A stretch of 64,000 nt of DNA from Rhizorhabdus phycosphaerae (GCF_011044255.1 NZ_CP049107.1:4151001-4215000); one strand, 5' to 3'; shown: positions 51,995-60,250, counted from the first letter of the stretch. Notes: generated by a model not told the origin, from the letters alone. Made by a program: numbers and translations.

Positions 51995-52123
51995 GTCTCT
52001 TGCTCCCTCATGCAATCCGTTCGCCCGTCCATCCGGGCTGAATGCAGGTCTAAGGGAGTCGCTGCCTCCGATGCAGCCGTATAAAATTGTCCGAACTATT
52101 CTATTTTATCGAAAAGAAGCCGA

Positions 52124-52576
52124 TCAGAGCGGAAGGGCCGTCGAATATTTGATCTGCTCCATCGCAAAGGACGACGTCACGTCGCGCAAGGGCGCCGCCC
52201 GGATGATGCGCTTGTAGATACGGTCATAGTCGTCGATGTCGGCACAGACGATCTTCAGCAGATAATCGGTCTCGCCGCTCATCCGGTAGAACTCGGTGAC
52301 CTCGGGTATTTCCGCGATCGAGCGCGCGAACAGCGACAGCCAGTCCTCGCTATGCTCGTTCGCGCGGACACCGACGAAGACGACCGTCTTGAGGCCGATC
52401 TTCGCCGGATCGAGCAGGGTGACGCGACCCCGGATATAACCCTCGCGTTCGAGCCGCTTGACCCGCTTCCAGCAGGGGGTTTGGGACAGCCCCGACGCCT
52501 CGGCCAGCGCCGCCAGCGACAGGGTCGCATCCTTCTGCAGATGGGTCAGGATTCGCCTGTCGGTGGCGTCAAGCAT
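52124..52576 (-). CDS. Lrp/AsnC family transcriptional regulator
   Basis: A 150-residue regulator. The start DATDRRILTHLQKDATLSLA plus LAEASGLSQTPCWKRVKRLE is the winged helix, and FYRMSGETDYLLKIVCADID belongs to the RAM domain. This is the second Lrp-type protein of the window (the other starts at 2693). It probably controls the downstream hydrolase genes, from which it is separated by a 129-base AT-rich gap with room for an operator and promoter. It is divergent from the DUF6356 gene. Confidence 0.93.
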   Translation of the reverse strand: MLDATDRRILTHLQKDATLSLAALAEASGLSQTPCWKRVKRLEREGYIRGRVTLLDPAKIGLKTVVFVGVRANEHSEDWLSLFARSIAEIPEVTEFYRMSGETDYLLKIVCADIDDYDRIYKRIIRAAPLRDVTSSFAMEQIKYSTALPL

Positions 52577-52695
52577 CCATATTCTCCCTAGGAGAGCCTA
52601 TCGAGAATTATATGTTTGCACATCTCCAGATCATAGACAGATAAAAGAAAAAATCTCTCGCCCGTCGCACATAATCTGGTGGCGAGGAGACGACG

Positions 52696-52938
52696 ATGAA
52701 AAGGCTGTTTCTGGATCACCCTGCATCGGTCGGAGAAAATTATGCGGAGCATTTCGCCCATGCTGCGAGCTTTGCCGGGCTTCTTGGACTGGCCGCGGTC
52801 GCCTGCCTGCTCCACGCCCTTGTGCCGTGCATGTGCGAAAGCACCGCCAGCCGCCTCGTCACCCGGTTGCACGATCGGATGGTGACGAACCGTCGGCGGA
52901 GATCGCAGATCACGGAAGGTTCGAATCTTTCCGATTGA
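52696..52938 (+). CDS. DUF6356 family small membrane protein
   Basis: An 80-residue protein. The sequence begins KRLFLDHPASVGENYAEHF, then a single hydrophobic helix (FAGLLGLAAVACLLHALVPC), then a short polar tail with CESTAS. This is the pattern I associate with DUF6356, small proteins common in sphingomonads with unknown function. A basic tail follows the helix. The region around the gene is of average composition. No ribosome site is striking, but GGCGAGGAGACG just upstream of the ATG fits. Confidence 0.75.
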   Translation: MKRLFLDHPASVGENYAEHFAHAASFAGLLGLAAVACLLHALVPCMCESTASRLVTRLHDRMVTNRRRRSQITEGSNLSD

Positions 52939-53053
52939 GGCCAGTGCAATATGGCCGATGGTGAGACGCAATAAGACAAAAGTTTACACTATTTTACAAT
53001 TCCTACGTAGTTATCGTAACTGCGAGGTACGCAAAGCATTGTATTGCAAGGCT

Positions 53054-53497
53054 ATGTTTCAGTCGCTGATTTATGTGAGCCGCAGTCTGCTCACGATGCC
53101 CTCGCAATCTGCGGAGATCGACCAGATCGTGGCCGTCTCTACGCAACGCAATGCTCAATTGGGTATCCGCGGGTCCCTGCTGTTCACCGAACGACATTTT
53201 GCCCAACTGATCGAAGGGCCGCGCGATGCCGTTGAGGAGGTCATGCTCAGCATCGAAAGCGACTGCCGGCACGAACAGGTGACGGTGATCGAGCGGAGGC
53301 CGATCGACGGCTATCGCTTCGTCGGCTGGAGCCTGTCCTACTGGGGCGACGCGGGCTATGTCGACGCCCAGATCGGCAAATTGCTGGAGAGCAGGGCCGC
53401 CGACGAGGTAGGCGATCTCTATATGCTGATTCAGCGCATGGCGCAGGAGAGCCGCAAGGCCGGGTCGCCTATCGGCCGGCCTTCGCTCCAGCCCTGA
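53054..53497 (+). CDS. BLUF-domain blue-light photoreceptor
   Basis: A 147-residue protein that is essentially a single BLUF domain binding FAD. The residues that matter are in place: Tyr7 in SLIYVSR, Asn33 in QRNAQLGIRG and Gln51 in HFAQLIEGP, matching the Tyr-Asn-Gln set of AppA-type photoreceptors. Trp92 is kept, while the usual methionine two places later is Leu94. With no output domain it must act by protein contact, as do short BLUF proteins in other proteobacteria. ATG 53054 is the start; an upstream in-frame start is possible in the AT-rich leader. It converges with the polyamine gene through a terminator. Confidence 0.92.
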   Translation: MFQSLIYVSRSLLTMPSQSAEIDQIVAVSTQRNAQLGIRGSLLFTERHFAQLIEGPRDAVEEVMLSIESDCRHEQVTVIERRPIDGYRFVGWSLSYWGDAGYVDAQIGKLLESRAADEVGDLYMLIQRMAQESRKAGSPIGRPSLQP

Positions 53498-53517
53498 TCC
53501 ATCGACCCAAATGAAAA

Positions 53518-53543
53518 AGGCCGGACCCTTGCGGATCCGGCCT
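53518..53543 (-). terminator. rho-independent terminator for the deoxyhypusine synthase-like gene
   Basis: AGGCCGGA (53518-53525) and TCCGGCCT (53536-53543) form a stem. On the minus strand it is followed by a T-run (CCTTTTT), typical of a factor-independent terminator. It lies between the convergent BLUF and deoxyhypusine-synthase-like genes and could act on both. Confidence 0.75.
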
Positions 53544-53568
53544 CGTCTCTTGTCCCTGTCGACTGCGA

Positions 53569-54621
53569 TCAGTCGAACAGCTTGCCCCAGGCGCGCTTGG
53601 CGCGGTTCTTCCAGTGGCCGCGATGATAGGCGTCGGACGCCAGCAGCGGCAGGACCGAGCCGGCCTCGGCGAACACCATCTGCTCGATGCCAGTGTTGAC
53701 CTTACCCCAGCTCGCCGCTTCCTGCAGCGTCGAAGACGAGCAGGCGCCGTCGCGCACGTCGGCGACGGTGATCTGTACCGCGTATTTGTGAACCTCGACA
53801 TCCTCATGACCGAGAATCTCGGCGCAGACGACGGTGTCCTGGATGAAGTTCTTGGGCACGCCGCCGCCGATCATCAGCAGGCCGCTGGTGCCCGCCTTGA
53901 TCTTGATGTCGGTCAGCTCGCGGAAATCCGCGATAGCGTCGATCATCATATAGGGGCGGCCCGCCTTCATGCAGTCGACCTGGTGCTTGACGAGGCCGAA
54001 GCCCGCCGAGCTGTCGACAAAGGCCGGGCAGAAGATCGGCACATCATGCTCATAGGCTAGCTTGACGAGGCTGTTTTCCTTCTTGCCATGCTCGACGAGA
54101 TATTTGCCCATCTCGCGGATGAAGGCCCGGCTCGAATAAGCGCGCGGCTCGAGGGAGTTGGCGATCTTGTTGATCGTGAAGTCGCAGTCCTGAAGCTGCT
54201 CTTCGTCGATATAGGTGTCGTAGATGCGATCGATCAGCAGCGAGCGCAGCGTGTCGTCATCGGGCACTTCGAGCGCCTGATAATGTTTGTGGCCGAGGCC
54301 CTCGAAGAAATCCATGTCGACGATCGTGGCACCGGTGGCGACGACCGCGTCGACCATGCCCGAGCGGACCAGTTCGGCATAGGCGTCCATGCAGCCGCCG
54401 GCCGAGGTCGAGCCCGCGATCACCAGGAAGATCGTGCAGTCGGGATCCTCGAGCATCTGGTTGTAGATGCCGGTCGCGCGCGCGAGATCACGGCTGGTGA
54501 AGCTCATCTTGCCCATCGCATCGATGATCGGGCGGGCGTCGAAGCTGGTGATGTCGATATGCTCGACCTGCGTCGAAAGCAGCTCGGCCTTGCGCGTGTC
54601 GTTGACAGAGGGTGTGTTCAT
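53569..54621 (-). CDS. deoxyhypusine synthase-like polyamine enzyme
   Basis: A 350-residue NAD-dependent enzyme of the deoxyhypusine synthase family. It has FLVIAGSTSAGGCMDAYAEL, KAGTSGLLMIGGGVPKNF and the catalytic lysine segment EAASWGKVN. Bacteria lack eIF5A, so these homologues are thought to transfer an aminobutyl group to small amines, for example to make homospermidine from putrescine; other guanidino products are known in some bacteria. It lies downstream of an ornithine decarboxylase gene, which would supply putrescine. The start is put at the second ATG (54621), because GGAG is too near the first. A strong hairpin separates the two genes. Confidence 0.9.
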   Translation of the reverse strand: MNTPSVNDTRKAELLSTQVEHIDITSFDARPIIDAMGKMSFTSRDLARATGIYNQMLEDPDCTIFLVIAGSTSAGGCMDAYAELVRSGMVDAVVATGATIVDMDFFEGLGHKHYQALEVPDDDTLRSLLIDRIYDTYIDEEQLQDCDFTINKIANSLEPRAYSSRAFIREMGKYLVEHGKKENSLVKLAYEHDVPIFCPAFVDSSAGFGLVKHQVDCMKAGRPYMMIDAIADFRELTDIKIKAGTSGLLMIGGGVPKNFIQDTVVCAEILGHEDVEVHKYAVQITVADVRDGACSSSTLQEAASWGKVNTGIEQMVFAEAGSVLPLLASDAYHRGHWKNRAKRAWGKLFD

Positions 54622-54651
54622 CATGGTCTCCGGAAATCAAAACGGCCGCAG

Positions 54652-54714
54652 CTCCGGCGGAAGGCCGGACCATCGTCGCTCACATGAGGCGGATGGTCCG
54701 GCTTTCCGCCGGAG
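54652..54714 (-). terminator. long hairpin between the ornithine decarboxylase and the deoxyhypusine synthase-like gene
   Basis: The arms (54652-54674 and 54692-54714) pair over 23 positions with almost no mismatch, loop of 17 bases. On the minus strand a short T-run (GTTTTGATTT) lies about ten bases past it. It could end part of the transcripts from the decarboxylase gene and so set a lower level for the next gene. It could also be an intergenic repeat copy. Confidence 0.55.
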
Positions 54715-54738
54715 ACGGGCTTTACTGCTGCGCAGCCC

Positions 54739-55932
54739 TTACAGGGTGATGACGTTGTGCGAAACCGTTTCGCGCTGCGTGTCGTCGTCGATGTAGAGCG
54801 ACGCCATCGGTTCGTCGGTCATGATGACCCGCTCGCCGGCGGTGAAGCCGTTGAAGCCGGTCCGCATCGCGCAGCCATAGGCGCCGAGCATGCCGATCTC
54901 GATATAGTCGCCGACATTGACGTCGCCCGGCAGCACGAACGGTCCCGCCATGCGATCCATGTCGTCGCAGGTGGGGCCGTAGAAGCTGAACCCGGTGTCG
55001 CGGATGCGCGGTTCGCCGTCGCGCAGCAGCTGGACCGGGAAGCGCCAGCCGACATGCGCGGCATCGAACAGCGCGCCATAGGCGCCGTCGTTGATGTAGA
55101 GCTCGTCGCCGCGACGACGCTCGACGCGGACCAGCAGGCTGGCATATTCAGCGCACAGCGCACGGCCCGGCTCACACCACAGTTCCGACGAGTAGGACAC
55201 CGGCAGGCTTTCGAATGCCTGGTGGATGGCGTTGAAATAGGCCTCGAGAGCGGGCGGTTCCATGCCGGGATAGACCGACGGGAAACCACCACCGACGTCG
55301 ATCACGTCGACCGTGACCGCTGCGGAGACGATCGCCGCACGGACCTTCTCCATTGCCTGCACATAGGCCGACGGGCTCATCGCCTGGCTGCCGACGTGGA
55401 AGCAGATGCCCAGCGCGTCGGCGACCTGGCGGGTGCGCAGGAGCAGTTCCTTGGCATCGGCCAGCTCGACACCGAACTTCGACGCGAGGCTGAGCTTCGA
55501 CATCTCCGAGGAGACGCGCAGGCGGACGCACAGCGTCAGGTCGGTCGCGCCCTTGGTGGCGCGGACGATCTTGTCCAGCTCTTCGAGCGAGTCGAGCGAG
55601 AAGGTGCGGACGCCATAGTCGAAATAGGCTTCGGCGATCGCTTCCTCGGCCTTGACCGGGTGCATGAAGCAGAGCTTGGCGTCCGGCGCGATGCCGGCGA
55701 CCAGCCGCACTTCCGCGATCGACGCCACGTCGAACTGCGTGATGCCGTTCTCCCACAGGATCTGGATCAGATCGGGGGAGGGATTCGCCTTGACGGCATA
55801 CATCGAGCGACCCTGGAACTTCTCGACGAAGAACCTGGCAGCCCGCGCAGCGGCGTGGGGACGAAGAAGCGTTACCGGCTGAACCGGCTTAAGGGACGAA
55901 GCTAGCCCCAGCGCGCTATGGTGCTTGTGCAA
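54739..55932 (-). CDS. ornithine/lysine decarboxylase (PLP type III fold)
   Basis: A 397-residue PLP enzyme that decarboxylates ornithine to putrescine. The PLP lysine is in MYAVKANPSPD, further motifs are HVGSQ, DVGGGFPSVYPG, WCEPGRALCAE and FYGPTCDDMD with the active-site cysteine. No ATG fits: the TTG at 55932 (protein start HKHHSALGLASS) has CGGAGG at a suitable distance and follows directly on a leader that resembles the speF RNA. A longer open frame upstream runs through the leader and is not used. It is followed by the deoxyhypusine-synthase-like gene, giving a putrescine to homospermidine-type pathway. Confidence 0.92.
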   Translation of the reverse strand: MHKHHSALGLASSLKPVQPVTLLRPHAAARAARFFVEKFQGRSMYAVKANPSPDLIQILWENGITQFDVASIAEVRLVAGIAPDAKLCFMHPVKAEEAIAEAYFDYGVRTFSLDSLEELDKIVRATKGATDLTLCVRLRVSSEMSKLSLASKFGVELADAKELLLRTRQVADALGICFHVGSQAMSPSAYVQAMEKVRAAIVSAAVTVDVIDVGGGFPSVYPGMEPPALEAYFNAIHQAFESLPVSYSSELWCEPGRALCAEYASLLVRVERRRGDELYINDGAYGALFDAAHVGWRFPVQLLRDGEPRIRDTGFSFYGPTCDDMDRMAGPFVLPGDVNVGDYIEIGMLGAYGCAMRTGFNGFTAGERVIMTDEPMASLYIDDDTQRETVSHNVITL

Positions 55933-56035
55933 CTCAAGGGACCTCCGGGTGTAACGTGGGCAAGAAAGCTGCCTTGCGGTGGAAGTCCCATGGGGCAGCG
56001 GAGGCGCGGATATATGGTGCGTTGACCCCCATGTA
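55933..56035 (-). ncRNA. speF-type leader RNA before the ornithine decarboxylase gene
   Basis: On the minus strand the 100 bases before the TTG start contain CCGCGCCTCCGC, GCCCCATGGGACTTCCACCG, CAGCTTTCTTGCCC and TTACACCCGGAGGTCCC in that order. As I recall the speF motif of alphaproteobacteria, these are its conserved blocks, with the ribosome site inside the last one. The motif is known upstream of ornithine decarboxylase genes of this type, which matches here. A TGCC/GGCA stem is visible. The identification is from memory of the motif, not from a covariance search. Confidence 0.65.
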
Positions 56036-56199
56036 AAGTTTCGAAATTCCACTTGGCGTCCAGCAGGTTCATCCGATCCCGAAAATGGCCGGATTATGGG
56101 GCGAAATGCATGAGGCGATCTGCGCCGCCGACGCCGTGAAGGGGATGCGACTCGCAGCCTGAGCTTGCCTGACGGCCGTCGAAATGGCTCAACCAAGCC

Positions 56200-56715
56200 A
56201 TGCTCATGCGCCCGAACGAATCCGACATCCCCGCCATCGTGGACCTGGTCAACCGCGCCTATCGCGGCTGGGGCGAGCAGCGAAGCTGGACGGTCGAGGA
56301 CTTCATCGCCGAGCCCAGGGCCGATGAGGACGAGATCCGGCAAGACCTGGCGGACCCGTCGGTGCGACTGCTGATTGTGCGGGACGGCGCAACGGGCGCG
56401 CCGATCGCCACCGTCCGCCTTCAGGACGAGGGGCACGGCCTTTGGCAGCTGGGGATGCTGAGCGTCGACCCGGCCCGGCAGCAGGACGGTCTCGGCCAGC
56501 GCGTCATGGCCGCCGCCGAAGATGCCGCCCGTAGCGCAGGAGCACGGCGGATGCGTCTCTACGTCGTCCATCGGCGCCCCGAACTGCTGCAATGGTATGG
56601 ACGGCGCGGTTATGGTCCGACCGGGGAGACCCGCCCCTTTCCGGGGCAGGCGAGCGGATCAGGTTCCGATGCGGGCAACGATCTTCATTTCGTCCTGCTC
56701 GAAAAAACGCTGTAG
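56200..56715 (+). CDS. GNAT family N-acetyltransferase
   Basis: A 171-residue acetyltransferase. The acetyl-CoA motif is LGMLSVDPARQQDGLGQRVM at about residues 86-105, with the typical beta-bulge and R/Q-xx-G-x-G pattern in a changed form (QQDGLG). The end VVHRRPELLQWYGRRGYGPTG is the usual GNAT C-terminus. The substrate is unknown. Its stop TAG is followed directly by the ATG of the metal exporter gene (no gap), so the two are co-transcribed, and its acetyl target could be linked to metal stress, though that is a guess. Confidence 0.9.
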   Translation: MLMRPNESDIPAIVDLVNRAYRGWGEQRSWTVEDFIAEPRADEDEIRQDLADPSVRLLIVRDGATGAPIATVRLQDEGHGLWQLGMLSVDPARQQDGLGQRVMAAAEDAARSAGARRMRLYVVHRRPELLQWYGRRGYGPTGETRPFPGQASGSGSDAGNDLHFVLLEKTL

Positions 56716-57741
56716 ATGGACGCCATGACAAGCGCACATAGCCACCATCACGCGGGCCACGATCATGCGGGCCACGCGCATGACGGTCACGGGCACAGCC
56801 ACGCGCCAAAGGAGTTCGGCCGCGCCTTCGCCATCGGCGTGACGCTGAACCTCGGCTTCGTGGTAGTCGAGGGCGCCGCCGGGCTGGCCTCGGGCTCGCT
56901 CGCGCTCGTCGCCGATGCCGGCCATAATCTGTCGGATGTGCTGGGCCTGTTGATGGCCTGGGCCGCCTATGCGCTGTCCAAGCGCCCCGCCAGCGCGCGC
57001 TACACCTATGGCCTGCGCGGCTCCTCGATTCTCGCGGCTCTGTTCAACGCCATCCTCCTTCTGGTCGCTTGCGGCGCGATCGCGCTCGGCGCGATCCAGC
57101 GACTCTTCGAGCCGGAGCCGATCCAGAGCGGGATGATGATGGCGGTGGCTGCGGTCGGCATCGCGATCAACCTCGGTACCGCTTTGCTGTTCCTGCGGGG
57201 TGGCGAGGACGACATAAACATCCGGGGCGCTTTCCTGCACATGGCCGCCGACGCGGCGGTCTCCGCCGGCGTCGTGGTGGCGGGCTTCCTCGTCGCGCGG
57301 ACGGGGGCGCTGTGGATCGATCCGGCGATCAGTATCGTCATCGTTGCGGTCATCGTGGCCGGAACCTGGGGGCTGTTCCGCGACTCACTTGTGATGTCGC
57401 TGGCGGGCGTGCCGAGCCGGATCGACCCTGCGAAGGTCTCGGCCCGCCTGGCGACGCTGCCCGGCGTGACCGCGGTCCACCACATCCACATCTGGCCCAC
57501 GAGCACGACCGAGACCGCGCTGACCGCCCATCTGGTGATGCCGGAACTGATCGAGCAGGATGATTTCCTGCTGTCCACCGCGCGGCTGGTGCGCGACGAA
57601 TTCGGCATCGGCCATGCGACCTTCCAGATCGAGCGCGGCCGCTGCGCCGATGTGGATTGCGCCGACGGGGCGGGCGGGCACGATTCGCACGACCATCCCG
57701 CGCATGGCCACGTTCATGATCACGGCCATCATCACCATTGA
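56716..57741 (+). CDS. cation diffusion facilitator (zinc/cobalt/cadmium exporter)
   Basis: A 341-residue inner-membrane CDF protein that exports zinc or similar divalent cations by proton exchange. It has a His-rich N-terminus (HSHHHAGHDHAGHAHDGHGH), about six membrane helices, and the metal-site residues ADAGHNLSDV in helix 2 and HMAADAAVSAG in helix 5. The C-terminal domain and a His-rich tail (GHDSHDHPAHGHVHDH) complete it. The layout is that of CzcD/ZitB. It follows the GNAT gene without a gap and precedes wecB by 55 bases. I see no adjacent metal-regulator gene. Confidence 0.95.
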   Translation: MDAMTSAHSHHHAGHDHAGHAHDGHGHSHAPKEFGRAFAIGVTLNLGFVVVEGAAGLASGSLALVADAGHNLSDVLGLLMAWAAYALSKRPASARYTYGLRGSSILAALFNAILLLVACGAIALGAIQRLFEPEPIQSGMMMAVAAVGIAINLGTALLFLRGGEDDINIRGAFLHMAADAAVSAGVVVAGFLVARTGALWIDPAISIVIVAVIVAGTWGLFRDSLVMSLAGVPSRIDPAKVSARLATLPGVTAVHHIHIWPTSTTETALTAHLVMPELIEQDDFLLSTARLVRDEFGIGHATFQIERGRCADVDCADGAGGHDSHDHPAHGHVHDHGHHHH

Positions 57742-57795
57742 GCCGCAAGGCTGCAGCGGCTCGACAAGCGCGAAGATTTCGGTAGGTCGTTGCGC

Positions 57796-58890
57796 ATGAC
57801 CGAGCCCAAGATCGTCCACCTCATCGCCGCCGCCCGCCCCAATTTCATGAAGGTCGCGCCGCTCTGGCACGCGCTGAAGGCGACCAGCGATTTCAGGCCG
57901 GTCATCGTCCACACCGGCCAGCATTATGATGCGGCGATGTCGGACGACATCTTCGCCGATCTGGGCCTGCCGGCGCCCGACCATCATCTCGGCATCGGCT
58001 CGGGCAGCCATGCCGAGCAGACCGGGCGGGTGATGATCGCCTACGAGAAGCTTGCGATCGAGGAGCGTCCCGACTGGCTGGTGGTGGTGGGCGACGTCAA
58101 CTCGACGGCGGCCGCGTCGATGGCGGCGGCGAAGCTGCGCATTCCGATCGTCCATCTGGAGGCGGGCCTGCGCAGCCGCGATCGCGACATGCCCGAGGAG
58201 CTCAACCGCCTCGTCACCGACGTGCTCGCCGACGTGCTGTGGACTCCGTCGCCCGACGCCGACCAGAATCTGCGCGACGAGGGCATCCCCGAAAGCCGGA
58301 TCACGCGCGTGGGCAACATCATGATGGACAGCTATGAGCTGGTCCGCCCCGCCATCCTCGCCGCCGACTATCCCGGCGAGCTCGGCTTCGCGGCGGGCAG
58401 CTATGGCGTGGTGACGTTGCACCGGCCCTCGAATGTCGACGTGCCCGAGCAGCTCGACCGGCTGGTCGACGCGCTGATCGCGGTGCAGGCGCATCTACCG
58501 CTGATCTTCCCGGTCCACCCGCGCACCCGCCAGCGGCTCGGCGAGGCCGGCGTGGCGAAGCTGGAGGCGGCAGGCCTGACTCTTGTCGGCCCCGCCGCCT
58601 ATGTCCGCTTCATGAGCCTCGTCGCAGGCGCAGCAGCGGTGATCACCGACAGCGGAGGCATTCAGGAGGAGACGACCTATCTGGGCATTCCCTGCCTGAC
58701 CCTGCGCGAGAACACTGAGCGCCCGATCACTATCAGCGAGGGCACCGCGCAGCTGGTCAACGCCGAAACCCTGCTAGAACGGCTTCTGGCGGCGCTCGCC
58801 CAGCCCCGCCAGGACCGCAAGCGGCCGGATCTGTGGGACGGCCAGACGGCGGAGCGCTGTGTGGAGGATTTGAGGAGGCGGTCGGTTTAG
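57796..58890 (+). CDS. wecB: UDP-N-acetylglucosamine 2-epimerase (non-hydrolysing)
   Basis: A 364-residue epimerase converting UDP-GlcNAc to UDP-ManNAc, the precursor of several surface polysaccharides. Motifs are VHTGQHYDAAMSDDIF near residue 40, VVGDVNSTAA, LEAGLRSRDRDMPEE, and TDSGGIQEETTYLGIPC. ATG at 57796 is used, with GGTAGG upstream; a TTG two codons earlier is possible. It is alone here, not next to other glycan genes, but the window's left end carries a sugar-nucleotide pair. It converges with the desaturase gene. Confidence 0.95.
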   Translation: MTEPKIVHLIAAARPNFMKVAPLWHALKATSDFRPVIVHTGQHYDAAMSDDIFADLGLPAPDHHLGIGSGSHAEQTGRVMIAYEKLAIEERPDWLVVVGDVNSTAAASMAAAKLRIPIVHLEAGLRSRDRDMPEELNRLVTDVLADVLWTPSPDADQNLRDEGIPESRITRVGNIMMDSYELVRPAILAADYPGELGFAAGSYGVVTLHRPSNVDVPEQLDRLVDALIAVQAHLPLIFPVHPRTRQRLGEAGVAKLEAAGLTLVGPAAYVRFMSLVAGAAAVITDSGGIQEETTYLGIPCLTLRENTERPITISEGTAQLVNAETLLERLLAALAQPRQDRKRPDLWDGQTAERCVEDLRRRSV

Positions 58891-58918
58891 ACTTTGTCCA
58901 TTCCGATCTATCGGAAGT

Positions 58919-59827
58919 TTAGAGGCGCCTGATCTTTTCTGCCCGATCGAGATGTTGGGGGAGGATGACGTTCCAAGCCAAGCCGACTCGTTCGAGCAAA
59001 TTGATAAAAGCGTAGCCCAAGTCGGATTGACCAGGGTGGATGCCGATCTTAGCGGATCCAGGATAGGCATGGTGGTTGTTATGCCACGCCTCACCCATGG
59101 TCGGGATGGCCGCCCAAGGAATATCGTGAGCCTGCACCCCGGCGTCGACCACGGCCCAGCTTTGCGGGCCCCGTGTATGGGCGAGATGGCCGATGAACCA
59201 ATGACCCGTTACGGACGTGGCCACGCGAACGCATACGCCCCAGATGACCCAACCCCAGCCGCCGGCGGCGAACAGCAGCGCAGCTATAGGAAGCTGTTGC
59301 AACATCCACGTCTGCTCGAGAAGGCGATAGAAGCTATCCTTGCCCATAACGCCTAGGTCGAACCCCGGCGGATTAGTCAGAATTAGCCGGCAATGCAGCT
59401 GCCAGACATAGTCGCGCAGCATACCGCCCCGGTGCGCGAGATAGTCATGGCAATCCGGTTGTCGCTGGGCCCAGTCCCTTAAATCGTGCGTCCGCACCAT
59501 CCAGAATGGGCCGCTCATTCCCACACAGGTGCCGATCCATATGAGGAGCCGTTCCAGCCATAGCGAACAGGCAAAGCTGCGATGTATCAGCCGCCGATGG
59601 AAACCCACGCTGTGGCCGAGCAGCAGGGTGGCGCCCGTGGAGCAGAGGAAGACCGCGAACGTATCCCAGGCGAGAAATAACGGGCCAAATATCAGCGATG
59701 TGATCAGCATCCCTCCATTCCAAAGGGAGTGGACAGCGTCCCACCGAACGCTGCCCTCGATCGGGTTGCAATCAGGCGTCTCGATAAGCGAGTTGACCCG
59801 GCAGCGATCCTGACTCCGGCCGTTCAT
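58919..59827 (-). CDS. membrane fatty acid desaturase with unusual second histidine box
   Basis: A 302-residue integral-membrane desaturase. Box I is HSVGFHRRLIHRSF and box III EAWHNNHHAYP, both with the usual histidines. Where delta-9 acyl-CoA desaturases have HRxHH, this protein reads THDLRDWAQ, so one di-iron ligand box is changed. The hydrophobic segments match the four-helix layout. It may act on another lipid. It is divergent from an ArsR-type regulator gene with an AT-rich shared gap containing direct repeats, which suggests that regulator controls it. Confidence 0.9.
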   Translation of the reverse strand: MNGRSQDRCRVNSLIETPDCNPIEGSVRWDAVHSLWNGGMLITSLIFGPLFLAWDTFAVFLCSTGATLLLGHSVGFHRRLIHRSFACSLWLERLLIWIGTCVGMSGPFWMVRTHDLRDWAQRQPDCHDYLAHRGGMLRDYVWQLHCRLILTNPPGFDLGVMGKDSFYRLLEQTWMLQQLPIAALLFAAGGWGWVIWGVCVRVATSVTGHWFIGHLAHTRGPQSWAVVDAGVQAHDIPWAAIPTMGEAWHNNHHAYPGSAKIGIHPGQSDLGYAFINLLERVGLAWNVILPQHLDRAEKIRRL

Positions 59828-59858
59828 CGTCTGGATGCCTTAATCCTATAGATAATTA

Positions 59859-59913
59859 AGCTATTACCTAAATAACTGTTTCTGCTTGTCAAGTGATTAG
59901 CTTATTCCTTAAT
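59859..59913. promoter_or_regulatory. paired AT-rich direct repeats between desaturase and ArsR genes
   Basis: AGCTATTACCTAAAT (59859-59873) and AGCTTATTCCTTAAT (59899-59913) agree at 11 of 15 positions and start 40 bases apart, about four helical turns. They sit in the 93-base divergent gap, the second one just before the ArsR start. ArsR proteins often bind such paired AT-rich sites. Operator role is inferred. Confidence 0.45.
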
Positions 59914-59920
59914 TGGTGCT

Positions 59921-60250
59921 ATGCAGAAGGTCTTCGAAGCACTGGGTTCGGCACCGAGACGGAAAATTCTCGCCTATCTGTCGGAGGCAGAGCTGAATGC
60001 GAGCGAGATTGCCGCGCGTTTTTCCATGTCGAAGCCCGCCGTCTCCCAGCACCTCTCCATTCTCGAGAATGCCGGTTTGATCGCCAGCGACAAGCGCGGT
60101 CAGTTTGTCTTCTATCGTCTCATACCCGATAATCTGTTCAACACGCTCAATTCCTATGTGCAGGAAGTGTGTCCGGTTTCTCGTCCGTTGAAGCGGGAAA
60201 GTGCAGAGCTCGCGGCGCGGGGTAGTGCTGGTGAGACCGAGTCCGATTGA
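59921..60250 (+). CDS. ArsR family transcriptional regulator
   Basis: A 109-residue ArsR-fold repressor of the SdpR/autorepressor type. It shows FEALGSAPRRKILAYLSEAE, NASEIAARFSMSKPAVSQHL and LENAGLIASDKRGQFVFYRL, the classic winged helix. No metal-binding cysteine cluster is visible (a single Cys near VCPVSR), so it probably is not a metal sensor. Because it is divergent from the fatty acid desaturase gene over an AT-rich gap with direct repeats, it is likely a regulator of membrane lipid desaturation, possibly responding to temperature or lipid state. Its start is ATG 59921. Confidence 0.93.
   Translation: MQKVFEALGSAPRRKILAYLSEAELNASEIAARFSMSKPAVSQHLSILENAGLIASDKRGQFVFYRLIPDNLFNTLNSYVQEVCPVSRPLKRESAELAARGSAGETESD

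Noticed and set aside
52588-52979. Open frames on the minus strand opposite the DUF6356 gene
   Set aside because: They lack a ribosome site and motifs, while the plus-strand protein has a clear family pattern.
55933-56592. Upstream extension of the ornithine decarboxylase frame
   Set aside because: It runs through the speF-like leader and the start of the GNAT gene; the TTG at 55932 has the ribosome site.
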